A stretch of DNA of 64,000 nucleotides, taken from the NCBI RefSeq assembly GCF_003182275.1, contig NZ_QGTR01000004.1, forward strand, positions 363,811-427,810, in the 5' to 3' direction. The position numbers were made by a program, and so were the translations under genes. Below are positions 1 through 7,922 of the stretch, piece after piece. The DNA is from Hoeflea marina (GTDB taxonomy: Bacteria; Pseudomonadota; Alphaproteobacteria; Rhizobiales; Rhizobiaceae). The stretch's first letter is position 1, and the number at the start of each line of letters is the position of its first letter. The notes below the pieces were generated by a model. The model saw only the letters and a program-made list of their open reading frames with translations, made no database searches and was not told the origin of the DNA.

Positions 1-683
1 CGGTGATCGGGCCGAACGGCGCCGGCAAGTCGACCCTGTTCAAGCTGATCTCGTCCTTCGTCGGCACCAGCAGCGGCGAAGTGCTGTTCAAGGGCGAGCG
101 GATCTCCGATCTTGCGCCGCATGTGGTGGCGCGCAGGGGCGTGGTCCGGACCTTCCAGGAAACCACCATCTTCCGCTCGATGACCGTCCGCGAAAATGTC
201 ATCGTCGCCCATCATCTGCGCTCGAAGGCGACTTTGGCGGGCTTCTTCTTCGGCACCGCCGCGGCGCGCGCCGACGTCCAGACTTTCGGCGCATCGGCCG
301 ATGACATTCTCGGCTTTCTCGGGCTCGGCGACATCCGCGACGAACTGGCCTCGAACCTGCCGCAGGGCCACCTGCGCGCGCTCGGCATGGCCATCGGCCT
401 CGCCACCGGGCCGGAGGTGCTGCTGCTCGACGAACCCTTCGCCGGCATGAACCACGACGAGACCATGCGGATGGTGTCCAACGTGCGGCGGCTTCGCGAC
501 GAGCGCGGCGTCACCGTGCTGCTGGTGGAACACGACATGCCGGCCGTGATGAAGATCTCGGACCGCATCGTGGTGATCAATTTCGGCCAGAAGATCGCCG
601 AGGGCACGCCCGCCGAAATCCAGAACAATGAACAGGTCATCGAAGCCTATCTGGGCAGCGAAGACGACGCGATCGGGATGTAA
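1..683 (+). CDS. livG: Branched-chain amino acid-type ABC transporter ATP-binding protein (LivG-like), 5'-truncated by window edge
   Basis: This is a cytoplasmic ATPase subunit of a Liv/HAAT-type importer. The visible frame begins directly at Walker A (GPNGAGKST), so roughly 35 N-terminal residues lie before the window and no true start is seen. Walker B is LLLDEPFAG and is followed by an H-loop (VEHDM). The ABC signature is LPQGH in place of the common LSGGQ, with the glycine kept. The C-terminal tail (GTPAEIQNNEQVIEAYLG) is typical of LivG. Only 3 bases separate its stop from livF, so the two are in one operon. The partnership with a racemase downstream suggests an amino acid or hydantoin-like substrate, but the permease and binding protein are outside the window. 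Confidence 0.9.
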   Translation, partial: VIGPNGAGKSTLFKLISSFVGTSSGEVLFKGERISDLAPHVVARRGVVRTFQETTIFRSMTVRENVIVAHHLRSKATLAGFFFGTAAARADVQTFGASADDILGFLGLGDIRDELASNLPQGHLRALGMAIGLATGPEVLLLDEPFAGMNHDETMRMVSNVRRLRDERGVTVLLVEHDMPAVMKISDRIVVINFGQKIAEGTPAEIQNNEQVIEAYLGSEDDAIGM

Positions 684-686
684 GCC

Positions 687-1409
687 ATGACTGAGATGCT
701 CAGCTTCGAGAATGTCGAACTGTACTACGATCACGTCTATGCGCTGAAGGGCGTCTCGATCGCGATGAACGAGGGCGAGACCGTCGCCCTCATCGGCGCC
801 AACGGGGCCGGAAAATCCTCGATCCTGCGGGCGATCACCGGACTGGCGCCGATCCGGAGCGGGCGGATCCGCTTCATGGGCGAGAAGCTCGACGGCATGT
901 CGGCGCCCGATATCGTCCGCAAGGGCATCGCCATGGTGCCCGAGGGGCGGCGGGTGTTCCCCTACATGACGGTCAAGGACAACCTGCTGATGGGCGCCTT
1001 CACCCGCAGCGACAAGGCCGGCATCGCCAGCACCCTCGACAGCGTGCTGACACGGTTCCCGAGGCTCAAGGAGCGGTATGGCCAGACGGCGGGAACGCTG
1101 TCGGGCGGCGAGCAGCAGATGATGGTGATCGGGCGGGCGCTGATGGCCAAGCCGCGGCTGCTGCTGCTCGACGAGCCGTCGCTCGGCATTGCGCCGAAGC
1201 TGGTGCAGGACATCGCGCGCTCGATCGTGGCGATCAGCCGCGACGAGAAGGTCACGGTGCTGCTCGTCGAGCAGAATTCGCGCATGGCTTTGAGCATCTC
1301 CGACCGGGCCTACGCCATGTCGACCGGCTCGGTGGTGCTGAGTGGAAATTCAAAGGACCTCATCAGGGATGACCGCATCAAGGCGGCCTACCTTGGCGGC
1401 GATGTATAG
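687..1409 (+). CDS. livF: Branched-chain amino acid-type ABC transporter ATP-binding protein LivF
   Basis: The 240-residue protein is the second ATPase of the Liv-type importer. It has Walker A (GANGAGKSS), a canonical signature (LSGGEQQ), Walker B (LLLDEPSLG) and an H-loop region (LLVEQNS). Its length is normal for LivF. The ATG lies three bases after the livG stop, which implies translational coupling, and the racemase gene follows after 8 bases. It is expected to pair with LivG as a heterodimer under two membrane permeases encoded upstream of the window. The transported substrate cannot be read from the ATPase. Confidence 0.92.
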   Translation: MTEMLSFENVELYYDHVYALKGVSIAMNEGETVALIGANGAGKSSILRAITGLAPIRSGRIRFMGEKLDGMSAPDIVRKGIAMVPEGRRVFPYMTVKDNLLMGAFTRSDKAGIASTLDSVLTRFPRLKERYGQTAGTLSGGEQQMMVIGRALMAKPRLLLLDEPSLGIAPKLVQDIARSIVAISRDEKVTVLLVEQNSRMALSISDRAYAMSTGSVVLSGNSKDLIRDDRIKAAYLGGDV

Positions 1410-1417
1410 GAACAAGC

Positions 1418-2110
1418 ATGCGTATTCTGGTCGTCAATCCCAACACCACCGCATCTATGACCGAAAAGATCGGCGCGACGGCGAGAGCCGTCGCCTCGTC
1501 CGGCACCGAGATCATCGCGGTCAATCCCGCGCACGGGCCGGTCAGCATCGAGGGCTATTACGACGAGGCCATCAGCCTGGCCGGCCTGCTGCAGGTGGTC
1601 GAGGCCAATCTTGACGTCGACGCCATCGTCGTGGCCTGCTTCGACGACACGGGGCTGGACGCGGTGCGCAGCCTTGCGGGCTGCCCGGTCGTGGCCATCG
1701 GCGAGGCCGCGTTTCACATGGCCTCGATGCTGTCCAACAAGTTCTCGGTGGTGACCACGCTCGCCCGTTCGGTGCCGGCGATCGAGCACAACCTGGTCCG
1801 CTACGGACTGGCCACGCGCTGCGCGCGGGTCCGCTCCACCGAGGTGGCGGTGCTCGATCTCGAGCATGACGCCGGCCCGGCGCGCGCCAAGATCGACACC
1901 GAGATCCGTCGCGCCATCGCCGAGGACCGTGCCGAGGCCATCGTGCTCGGATGCGCCGGCATGACCGACCTGACCCGGTCGCTGACGGCGGACCACGGGC
2001 TGCCGGTTCTCGACGGGGTCGGCTGCGCTGTCGTGCTGTGCGAAGGGCTGGTCCGGCTCGGCCTCAAGACCTCCCGGCTCGGCGGCTACACGCCGCCGGT
2101 GAAGAAATAG
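1418..2110 (+). CDS. Asp/Glu/hydantoin racemase family protein
   Basis: The 230-residue protein begins with RILVVNPNTT, the usual opening of the Asp/Glu/hydantoin racemase family. These are cofactor-independent racemases that use two cysteines for proton exchange. Both are visible: Cys74 in VVACFDD and Cys179 in LGCAGM. The start is ATG preceded by AGGAA. It directly follows livF in the same operon, which suggests that the importer brings in a chiral amino acid, hydantoin or allantoin-type compound that is epimerised by this enzyme. Aspartate or glutamate racemase, or arylmalonate decarboxylase-like activity, cannot be excluded. Confidence 0.85.
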   Translation: MRILVVNPNTTASMTEKIGATARAVASSGTEIIAVNPAHGPVSIEGYYDEAISLAGLLQVVEANLDVDAIVVACFDDTGLDAVRSLAGCPVVAIGEAAFHMASMLSNKFSVVTTLARSVPAIEHNLVRYGLATRCARVRSTEVAVLDLEHDAGPARAKIDTEIRRAIAEDRAEAIVLGCAGMTDLTRSLTADHGLPVLDGVGCAVVLCEGLVRLGLKTSRLGGYTPPVKK

Positions 2111-2397
2111 GTTCGGAGCGGCGACAGATGCCGGAGACGGTGGTGAACGGGACGCGATAAGGTTGGATTTCAGGCATTCATGTCGTGGACTGTCGCGGCA
2201 TCGGGGATGATGACGGCGAGCGGACAGCGCAGCATGCTGTTCCGGCCAGGCTGGATCGCGCTACCCGCCAGGCGGACCGCACGGCTTGGCATCTAATTCG
2301 GCGATCTGAGCCATTTTAAGAATGAAATGCAGAACGGAGCGACTGGTCCAGCGCTCCGCCCCGATGGAAGCCCTCAATAGGCTGGCCCCTTCGCGCT
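2111..2397. other. Intergenic region without recognisable gene
   Basis: The gap separates the racemase operon from the integrase remnant. I see no recombinase N-terminal half, no tRNA fragment and no clear inverted repeat. It probably contains eroded mobile-element sequence. Confidence 0.5.
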
Positions 2398-2778
2398 ATG
2401 GTGATCCAGCAGAAAACCGGTCGTCCGGTTCAGTTCGAGATCACGGCCGACGTAAGAGCCAGCCTGCTTGTCTCGCTTGAGCGGAGAGCTGGAACGGTGG
2501 ACGACTACGCTTTTCCCAGCCGGGTCGATCTTGCCGATCACCTAAACACCCGCCAATACGCACAATTGGTTGATGAATGGATGGCCACAATCGGTCTGCG
2601 ATGCGAGGATTACGGCACACACTCGCTTCGGCGAACCAAGGCGACTATGATCTACAAGGCGACAGGCAATCTTCGCGCGATCCAAATCCTGTTGGGCCAC
2701 AAGATCGAGAATACCGTCAGGTATCTTGGGGTAGACATCGAGGATGTCCTCGAGCTGGCGGAGCACACGGAGATTTGA
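2398..2778 (+). pseudogene. Tyrosine recombinase/integrase, C-terminal catalytic remnant
   Basis: The frame encodes only the last part of a tyrosine site-specific recombinase. It has the HSLRRTK motif (H-x-x-R of the catalytic set), then LLGHK and the nucleophile region RYLG. The residues after the start (VIQQKTGRPVQFEIT) correspond to the strand just after the first catalytic Arg in this family. The N-terminal arm-binding and core-binding domains, and the first catalytic Arg, are missing. Reading the frame upstream of the ATG gives no family sequence, so this is a decayed fragment and presumably inactive. It marks an old mobile-element boundary next to the aromatic-acid cluster. Confidence 0.75.
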
Positions 2779-2831
2779 CGGAGCGGTCCCGCCCCGAGGG
2801 GTTCCGTGCGTCTCGCACGCTAGCCGCTTTT

Positions 2832-2869
2832 CGCCCCCATGCCGATCATACAGAACAGGCATGGGGGCG
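2832..2869 (-). terminator. Strong hairpin downstream of benE
   Basis: Two 12-base arms (CGCCCCCATGCC and GGCATGGGGGCG) pair perfectly around a 14-base loop. The hairpin lies about 30 bases after the stop of the BenE-type gene on the minus strand. It lacks a clean T-run on that strand, so it may act as an imperfect terminator or mRNA 3'-end stabiliser, and it separates the operon from the integrase remnant. Confidence 0.5.
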
Positions 2870-2900
2870 ACTTGGCAGCAGATGTCGATCAAAGCCGCAA

Positions 2901-4163
2901 TCAAGCGGCCTGTTTCTCCCCGATTCTTCCGGCCTCGACCAGAGCGGAGACGATGACGCCCGCCACCAGGGCCCAGAAGGGTGCACTGATGCCCAGCAGC
3001 GAGACGTTCGACATGGCGACAGCGAGCGCCACAAAGGCTCCTGTCTGGTTGCCGAGCGACTTGCCGAAGGCGTTCTGGAAGGCCGACAGCAGCACGCCGA
3101 TCATGGCGAGGCCGGCGACGGTGCCGATGAGGGCGGACGGCAGGCTGAGCACGATCGGAACTGCGGCGCCCGCGAGGAGGCCGAAGGCGGCGAAGAGCAC
3201 ACCGTTGACGACGGTCGCGGCATAACGCCCCTCCTTGTTCTCGCCCGCCTGCTCGGACGAGCATATCGCCGTCATCGGCCCTGCAATATTGGCATTGTGG
3301 CCGCCGAGGATACCGGCGGCGACACCGCCGATGCCGGAAATGATCGTCATCGCGTTGACCGGTGGCCGATAGTCCTCGGCCATGAGCACGCCGGTCGCCT
3401 GGGCGTTCTCGGCGCCGATCACCAGAAGGGCGAGCGGGATGGCAATCGCGAAGAAGGCATCGACGGAAAACACCGGCATCGTCAATTCGGGCGCGGCGAA
3501 GGCAATGTTGGCCGCGCCGCCGCCGACCGCACCCGTCGCAAGCGCAACGATCAGGCCTGCGACCAGGGCCGCCAGAACCGGCGGAACGAATTTGGTCAGC
3601 CGCATCGAGACAAAGAAGGCTAGGATTGCCGCGCCGGCAATCAGCGGCGCCGAGTTGAGCGCCGTCACCGTGCCGATAGCGAACCGAATCAGCGCACCAG
3701 CAATCATCGCCATGACGATCGGCATCGGCAGCCAGCGCATCACCTTGCCGATGAGCCCGCTCACTCCGAGCAGCAGAACCAGCAGGCCAGCCATGATGAA
3801 GCCGCCAACGGCCTCGTTGAACGGAATGGTGGCAAGCGAGCCGGCGACAAGGGCTGCGCCGGGGATCGAGTAGGCGCCGTTGATCGGCTGCTTGTAATAG
3901 AGCGCGAGAGCCAAGCTGATAAGCCCGCCGAGCACGTAGATCGCAAAGAGCCAGGCGACGGTCTGCCCGTTGCTGAGATGGCCCGCCTCGGCCGCCCCGA
4001 TGACGATCAGGGCAGGACCGGAGCAGCCAAAGATGGCGGCGACGAGCCCGGCGCTCATGGTCTTGATGCCGAGATGTTTCGGCAGGTCTCTGAGACCCGA
4101 CATAAGGCCGGGTCCCCGTTCGACAAGGCGCGTTTCCTGTGTGTTCTGCTGGGTCGTATCCAT
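2901..4163 (-). CDS. BenE-family aromatic acid/H+ symporter (candidate furoate importer)
   Basis: The 420-residue polytopic membrane protein has about 12 hydrophobic segments and the BenE-family pattern: GLVAAIFGCSGPALIV near the N-terminus, the YSIPGAALVAG segment, and GGHNANIAGPMTAICSS in the second half. BenE proteins import benzoate with protons. The ATG at 4163 is preceded by GGGAGGA at good spacing; the more upstream TTG lacks this. It is the last gene of the minus-strand operon, behind a crotonase, a CoA ligase and a molybdenum hydroxylase. It therefore probably imports the aromatic or heteroaromatic acid that those enzymes degrade. Substrate (benzoate-like or furoate) is inferred from context. 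Confidence 0.85.
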   Translation of the reverse strand: MDTTQQNTQETRLVERGPGLMSGLRDLPKHLGIKTMSAGLVAAIFGCSGPALIVIGAAEAGHLSNGQTVAWLFAIYVLGGLISLALALYYKQPINGAYSIPGAALVAGSLATIPFNEAVGGFIMAGLLVLLLGVSGLIGKVMRWLPMPIVMAMIAGALIRFAIGTVTALNSAPLIAGAAILAFFVSMRLTKFVPPVLAALVAGLIVALATGAVGGGAANIAFAAPELTMPVFSVDAFFAIAIPLALLVIGAENAQATGVLMAEDYRPPVNAMTIISGIGGVAAGILGGHNANIAGPMTAICSSEQAGENKEGRYAATVVNGVLFAAFGLLAGAAVPIVLSLPSALIGTVAGLAMIGVLLSAFQNAFGKSLGNQTGAFVALAVAMSNVSLLGISAPFWALVAGVIVSALVEAGRIGEKQAA

Positions 4164-4215
4164 TCTCAATCCTCCCGAAGCGGATCCGAGGCCGCTCCCT
4201 CCTCGTGGAAATGAA

Positions 4216-4233
4216 GCCGGGCTCCCGCCCGGC
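4216..4233 (-). terminator. Intercistronic hairpin between hmfE and the BenE-type gene
   Basis: A 7-bp perfect stem (GCCGGGC/GCCCGGC) with a 4-base loop begins a few bases after the crotonase stop codon. It could be a weak terminator or a processing and stability element that sets transporter expression apart from the catabolic genes. Confidence 0.4.
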
Positions 4234-4240
4234 CGTTGGT

Positions 4241-5047
4241 TCAGCGCCCGACGAAGGTCGGCGCGCGCTTTTCGTGGAAGGCCAGCACGCCTTCGCGGAA
4301 ATCCTCCGATGTCCGAAGCCGGCTATAGCAATGGCCCTCGAGCTCGATGGCGGTCGACAGCAGCGCGTCGTCCGTGTCGTTCAGGAGCTTCTTCGCCGTG
4401 CGCTGTGCCAGCGGAGAGAAGCCGATCAGTTCCTCGACAAGCGCGTCGACGGCCTTTTCCAGATCGGCATCCGCAACGATCTCCGACGCGATGCCCCAGT
4501 CGTAGGCTTCCTGACCGGTGATCCGCTTCGAGCGCATCACGATGTTCTTGGTGCGGGTGACGCCGACCATCTTCTGCAGGCGGGCCGAGCCGCCGGAACC
4601 CGGGATCTGGCCCAGCTTCTGCTCAGGCAGCGCGTAACGGGTGGTCTCGGTCGCAATCCGGAAGTCACAGGCAAGCGACAGTTCGAAGCCGACGCCGAAG
4701 CAATAGCCGCGGTTGGCAGCGATGACCGGCTTGGAGCAGCGCGTCGGTGCCGCGATGTTCCAGGCGAGGTGCGAGACATGTTCCGGGCTTGCCTCGAGGA
4801 AGCCCTTGATGTTGCCGCCGGATGAGAAGTGCTCGCCCTTGCCCGCAACGACGATGATGCGCACGCTCGCGTCCTCGTCGAGCGCCTCGAAGACGAGGCG
4901 CAACTGGTCGCGGGCCAGCATGGAGACCACGTTGTAGGGCGGATAGTCGAGCGTGACGTCGGCGCGCTGACGGGCGGCATCTATTGTGACGGTGAAGCCG
5001 TCGAGTTCTGCCAGGCGCGGGTCTTGGAATGTGGCGTGTTCGGCCAT
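4241..5047 (-). CDS. hmfE: Enoyl-CoA hydratase/isomerase family protein, candidate 2-oxoglutaroyl-CoA hydrolase HmfE
   Basis: The 268-residue crotonase-fold enzyme has the oxyanion-hole segments HFSSGGNIKGF and RGYCFGVGFELSLACDFRIA, and a PGSGGSARL loop. The ATG at 5047 is chosen because AAAGGA stands just upstream; the longer frame before it has no such signal. In the furoate pathway of Cupriavidus basilensis, a crotonase (HmfE) hydrolyses 2-oxoglutaroyl-CoA to 2-oxoglutarate. The gene follows hmfA, hmfB, hmfC and hmfD here in exactly that order. A role as hydratase or hydrolase in another aromatic-CoA pathway remains possible. Confidence 0.7.
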   Translation of the reverse strand: MAEHATFQDPRLAELDGFTVTIDAARQRADVTLDYPPYNVVSMLARDQLRLVFEALDEDASVRIIVVAGKGEHFSSGGNIKGFLEASPEHVSHLAWNIAAPTRCSKPVIAANRGYCFGVGFELSLACDFRIATETTRYALPEQKLGQIPGSGGSARLQKMVGVTRTKNIVMRSKRITGQEAYDWGIASEIVADADLEKAVDALVEELIGFSPLAQRTAKKLLNDTDDALLSTAIELEGHCYSRLRTSEDFREGVLAFHEKRAPTFVGR

Positions 5048-5084
5048 GGTAAGTCCTTTCGTTGGTCTGGCGGCGGAGTGCCGC

Positions 5085-6602
5085 TCATCGATTTGCGGGA
5101 ATGCGTTCCTCGGTGTATTCACCGGCCACCAGAAGGCGGCGCAGCAGCTTGCCGACGGGGGATTTCGGGATCTCCTCGACGAAGACGATGCGGCGTGGGC
5201 GGCGGAAATTGGCGAGACCGGACTCGCGGCAATGGCGGTCGAGATCCTCGGCGCTGACCTCGTCGCGTCGTTTGATGAAGGCGACGACGATCTTGCCCCA
5301 GCGCTCGTCGGGGAGGCCGACGACCGCGACCTCGGCGACGCCTTCGTGCAGCGACAGGCAGCTTTCCACCTCGACCGGCGACACGTTTTCGCCGCCGGTG
5401 ATGATCATGTCGTCGGCGCGGCCGGTGACGAAGAGATCACCGTCCCCATCGAAGAAGCCGGTGTCGCCGGTGAAGTACCAGCCTCCGTGAAGTGCCTTGG
5501 CATCCGCGTCGGGCCGGTTCCAGTACCCCTCGAAGGCCTCGTCGCTCTTCATCAGCGCGATGATCTCGCCTTCCTCGCCGACGGCTGCCCGCTCGTTCGG
5601 GTCGCGGCTGCCCAGCTTCACGACCCGGATCGTCTGGTTGATTCCGGCGCGGCCGGCGGAGCCGGGTTTAGCGGCCGCGGTCTGCTCGATCGTGAAGGTG
5701 TAGATTTCAGACGAACCATAATGGTTGACGAAGAGCTCCGGTCGGAAGATCTGCTCCAGCCGCTTCAGCAATCCGTCGGTCATCGAAGCGCCGGCATAGC
5801 CGAGCTTGCGGACGGAGGCGACGCGCTCGGCAGAAAAAGCCTCGTGATACAGGAGGTCGTGATAAAGCGTCGGCACGAGATAAAGATTGGTGATCTTTTC
5901 CTTCTCGATCAGGTCGAGCGCCTTTGCCGCGTCGAAGCGCGGCAGGCAGACGAAGGTGCCGCCGATCAGCGAGGATGCGATCAGGGAGCGCACGCCCATC
6001 GTGTGGTAGAGCGGCATGACGCCAAGCGTGCGCTCCCCATGCCGGTAGAGGTTCTGCGCCACATGGGCGACGGCGCCGGCGCGTTCAGCGTGGTGACGGC
6101 GTGGCACGCCCTTCGGCTTCGAGGTTGTGCCCGAAGTGTAGAGCATCAGCGACCAGTCGCGGGCGTCGGCGACAGGCACCGCATCGGCGGCTCTGCCTGT
6201 CATGATATCGGCGAGCGCCTCGGCCGAGAGTTGCGGCAAGTCCTGCGCGAGCCGCGACAGGCGCACGGCCTCTTCCGTCGATGCCTCGTAGAACACGGCC
6301 TTCGCGCCGGCATCCTCGATGCCGAAATCGATTTCATCGGCCTTCGCCCGCCAGTTGAGCGGTGTGACGACCAGGCCGAGAAACTGGCAGGCCCAGTGCA
6401 GCGACGCGTTCTCCCAACGGTTCTGCATGACGGTGAGCACATGGTCTCCGCGCTGCAGGCCGGTCTCGCCAAGGGCCGCGGCAAGCGCTGAAACCTTGTC
6501 GTACCATTGGCGATAGCTCAGGCGCATCTCCCCGTCGACGATCGCGAGCGCGTCCGGGTCACGCTCCACGCTCGCGAGGAAGCTCGTTCCTAGATCAAGC
6601 AT
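5085..6602 (-). CDS. hmfD: AMP-dependent acyl-CoA synthetase, candidate 2-furoyl-CoA synthetase HmfD
   Basis: The 505-residue ANL-superfamily ligase carries the P-loop YTSGTTSKPKG, the adenylate motif GWYFTGDTG, the hinge region TGRADDMIITGGENVSP, and the catalytic lysine in KSPVGKLLRR near the C-terminus. It should activate a carboxylic acid to its CoA thioester with ATP. Its first codons overlap the end of the 2Fe-2S subunit gene by 8 bases, so it is part of the same transcript. By gene order it is the furoate-CoA ligase. Benzoate, cyclohexanecarboxylate or medium-chain acid ligase activity cannot be ruled out from sequence alone. Confidence 0.75.
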   Translation of the reverse strand: MLDLGTSFLASVERDPDALAIVDGEMRLSYRQWYDKVSALAAALGETGLQRGDHVLTVMQNRWENASLHWACQFLGLVVTPLNWRAKADEIDFGIEDAGAKAVFYEASTEEAVRLSRLAQDLPQLSAEALADIMTGRAADAVPVADARDWSLMLYTSGTTSKPKGVPRRHHAERAGAVAHVAQNLYRHGERTLGVMPLYHTMGVRSLIASSLIGGTFVCLPRFDAAKALDLIEKEKITNLYLVPTLYHDLLYHEAFSAERVASVRKLGYAGASMTDGLLKRLEQIFRPELFVNHYGSSEIYTFTIEQTAAAKPGSAGRAGINQTIRVVKLGSRDPNERAAVGEEGEIIALMKSDEAFEGYWNRPDADAKALHGGWYFTGDTGFFDGDGDLFVTGRADDMIITGGENVSPVEVESCLSLHEGVAEVAVVGLPDERWGKIVVAFIKRRDEVSAEDLDRHCRESGLANFRRPRRIVFVEEIPKSPVGKLLRRLLVAGEYTEERIPANR

Positions 6603-7107
6603 TGGGTGTCTCCTCCTTCCGTTGTTCCTCCGCGGCGGCGAGCGCCGCCTCGACGATGGTCGCGTAGCCCGTGCACCGGCAGAGATGGCCGGAGAGGTGC
6701 TCGCGAATGTCTTCCCGGCCCGCCTCCGGCCGCTCGCGCAATAGGGTGTCGAGCGACATCAGGATGCCGGGCGTGCAGAAGCCGCATTGCAGGCCGTGAT
6801 GGCGGCGAAAGGCCGCCTGAAGCGGGGAGAGCTCCGCCGGGGCGGGAGCCAGCGCTTCCACGGTCCGTACGTCACTGCCGCGCACCTGCTGGGCGAGCGT
6901 CAGGCAGGCGCGCGCCGGCTTTCCGTCGATCTGCACGGTGCAGGCGCCGCAGACGCCGTGCTCGCAGCCGACATGGGTGCCGGTCAGCCCGATCTCGTGG
7001 CGCAGCAGATCCGAGAGCAGCATCCGGTTTTCGGCCTCTGCGCGGACCTTCCGGCCGTTCAGCGTGAAGTCGACGCCATGCCTCTGGGCAGCGTTCATGC
7101 GCGGCAT
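6595..7107 (-). CDS. hmfC: Molybdenum hydroxylase 2Fe-2S subunit, candidate 2-furoyl-CoA dehydrogenase HmfC
   Basis: The 170-residue small subunit of a xanthine-oxidase-family enzyme binds two [2Fe-2S] clusters. The plant-ferredoxin-type cluster uses Cys48, Cys53, Cys56 and Cys68 (CEHGVCGACTVQ...ACL). The second uses Cys108, Cys111, Cys143 and Cys145 (CGFC...CRC). The start at 7107 has AGGGAGG seven bases upstream and overlaps the end of hmfB. It passes electrons between the molybdenum subunit and the FAD subunit in the cytoplasm. The ligand set is complete, so the enzyme should be functional. Confidence 0.85.
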   Translation of the reverse strand: MPRMNAAQRHGVDFTLNGRKVRAEAENRMLLSDLLRHEIGLTGTHVGCEHGVCGACTVQIDGKPARACLTLAQQVRGSDVRTVEALAPAPAELSPLQAAFRRHHGLQCGFCTPGILMSLDTLLRERPEAGREDIREHLSGHLCRCTGYATIVEAALAAAEEQRKEETPNA

Positions 7108-7922
7108 CGGCTTGCCTCCCTAAGGGTCTCGTGGCCAAGATTGCGGACCAGTTCGCGCCGGTAGCGGGCGCTGGCGTGAATGTCGTCGCGGGCGTTCAGC
7201 GACCAGGCGATGTCGTTCAGCGCATCGTCGAACTGGTCGTCGTCGAGCGCCGGCAACGGGAAGACACGCGGCCGGTCATCGACCCCGGCAATGCCGAGCC
7301 GCAATCCCTTGTCGTCGGCGACGGCAGCGCAGGCGACGATGGCGAAATCGCCATGCCGGCGGCCGACCTCGCGGAAGGCATAGCCGCTGCCGGGCCGGGC
7401 CTTCGGGAAATGCACGGCCTCGATCATCTCGCCCTCGGCGAGATCGGTCGCCATCATGCCGATGAAGAAGTCGTCCGCTTTGACCTTGCGCTTCTGCTTG
7501 CGGCTGCGCAGGCTCACCGCACCGCCGAGCGTCACCAGGGAAAGCGGCAGTTCGGCGCTCGGGTCGGCATGGGCGACAGAGCCGCACACCGTGCCGCGCG
7601 CCCGGGTCTGCACATGGCCGAGCCAGGGGAAGGCGGCCGCCAGAAGCGGCAGGTCGCGCGAAAGATCTGCCCAGGCTTCAAGTTCCGCCTGCCGCACGCT
7701 GGCGCCGACGGTGATCTCGTTGCCCAACGTTTCGATGCGCCGCAATGCCTCGAGCCGCATGATGTCGACCAGCAGGCCTGGACGGGCGAGCCGCATGTTG
7801 AGCATCGGCACCAGAGACTGCCCACCGGCGATGACGCGAGCCTCACCGCCGCCCTCGGCGAGTGCGGAAAGCGCTTCCTCCAGCGTGTCCGGGCAGAGGA
7901 AATCGAAGGATGCAGGCTTCAT
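7095..7922 (-). CDS. hmfB: Molybdenum hydroxylase FAD subunit, candidate 2-furoyl-CoA dehydrogenase HmfB
   Basis: The 275-residue medium subunit has the FAD-binding fold of CO-dehydrogenase-type enzymes: the AGGQSLVPMLNMRLARP motif and the second motif TVCGSVAHADPSAE. It has no 4Fe-4S insertion like that of 4-hydroxybenzoyl-CoA reductase HcrB, which argues against a reductive benzoyl-CoA-type enzyme and for an oxidative hydroxylase. Its ATG shares bases with the stop codon of the large-subunit gene (ATGA), giving tight translational coupling and a fixed subunit ratio. Confidence 0.83.
   Translation of the reverse strand: MKPASFDFLCPDTLEEALSALAEGGGEARVIAGGQSLVPMLNMRLARPGLLVDIMRLEALRRIETLGNEITVGASVRQAELEAWADLSRDLPLLAAAFPWLGHVQTRARGTVCGSVAHADPSAELPLSLVTLGGAVSLRSRKQKRKVKADDFFIGMMATDLAEGEMIEAVHFPKARPGSGYAFREVGRRHGDFAIVACAAVADDKGLRLGIAGVDDRPRVFPLPALDDDQFDDALNDIAWSLNARDDIHASARYRRELVRNLGHETLREASRCRA

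Noticed and set aside
7095-7922. 4-hydroxybenzoyl-CoA reductase (hcr) as identity of the molybdenum hydroxylase
   Set aside because: The FAD subunit lacks the roughly 40-residue insertion that carries the 4Fe-4S cluster in HcrB, so an oxidative hydroxylase is preferred.
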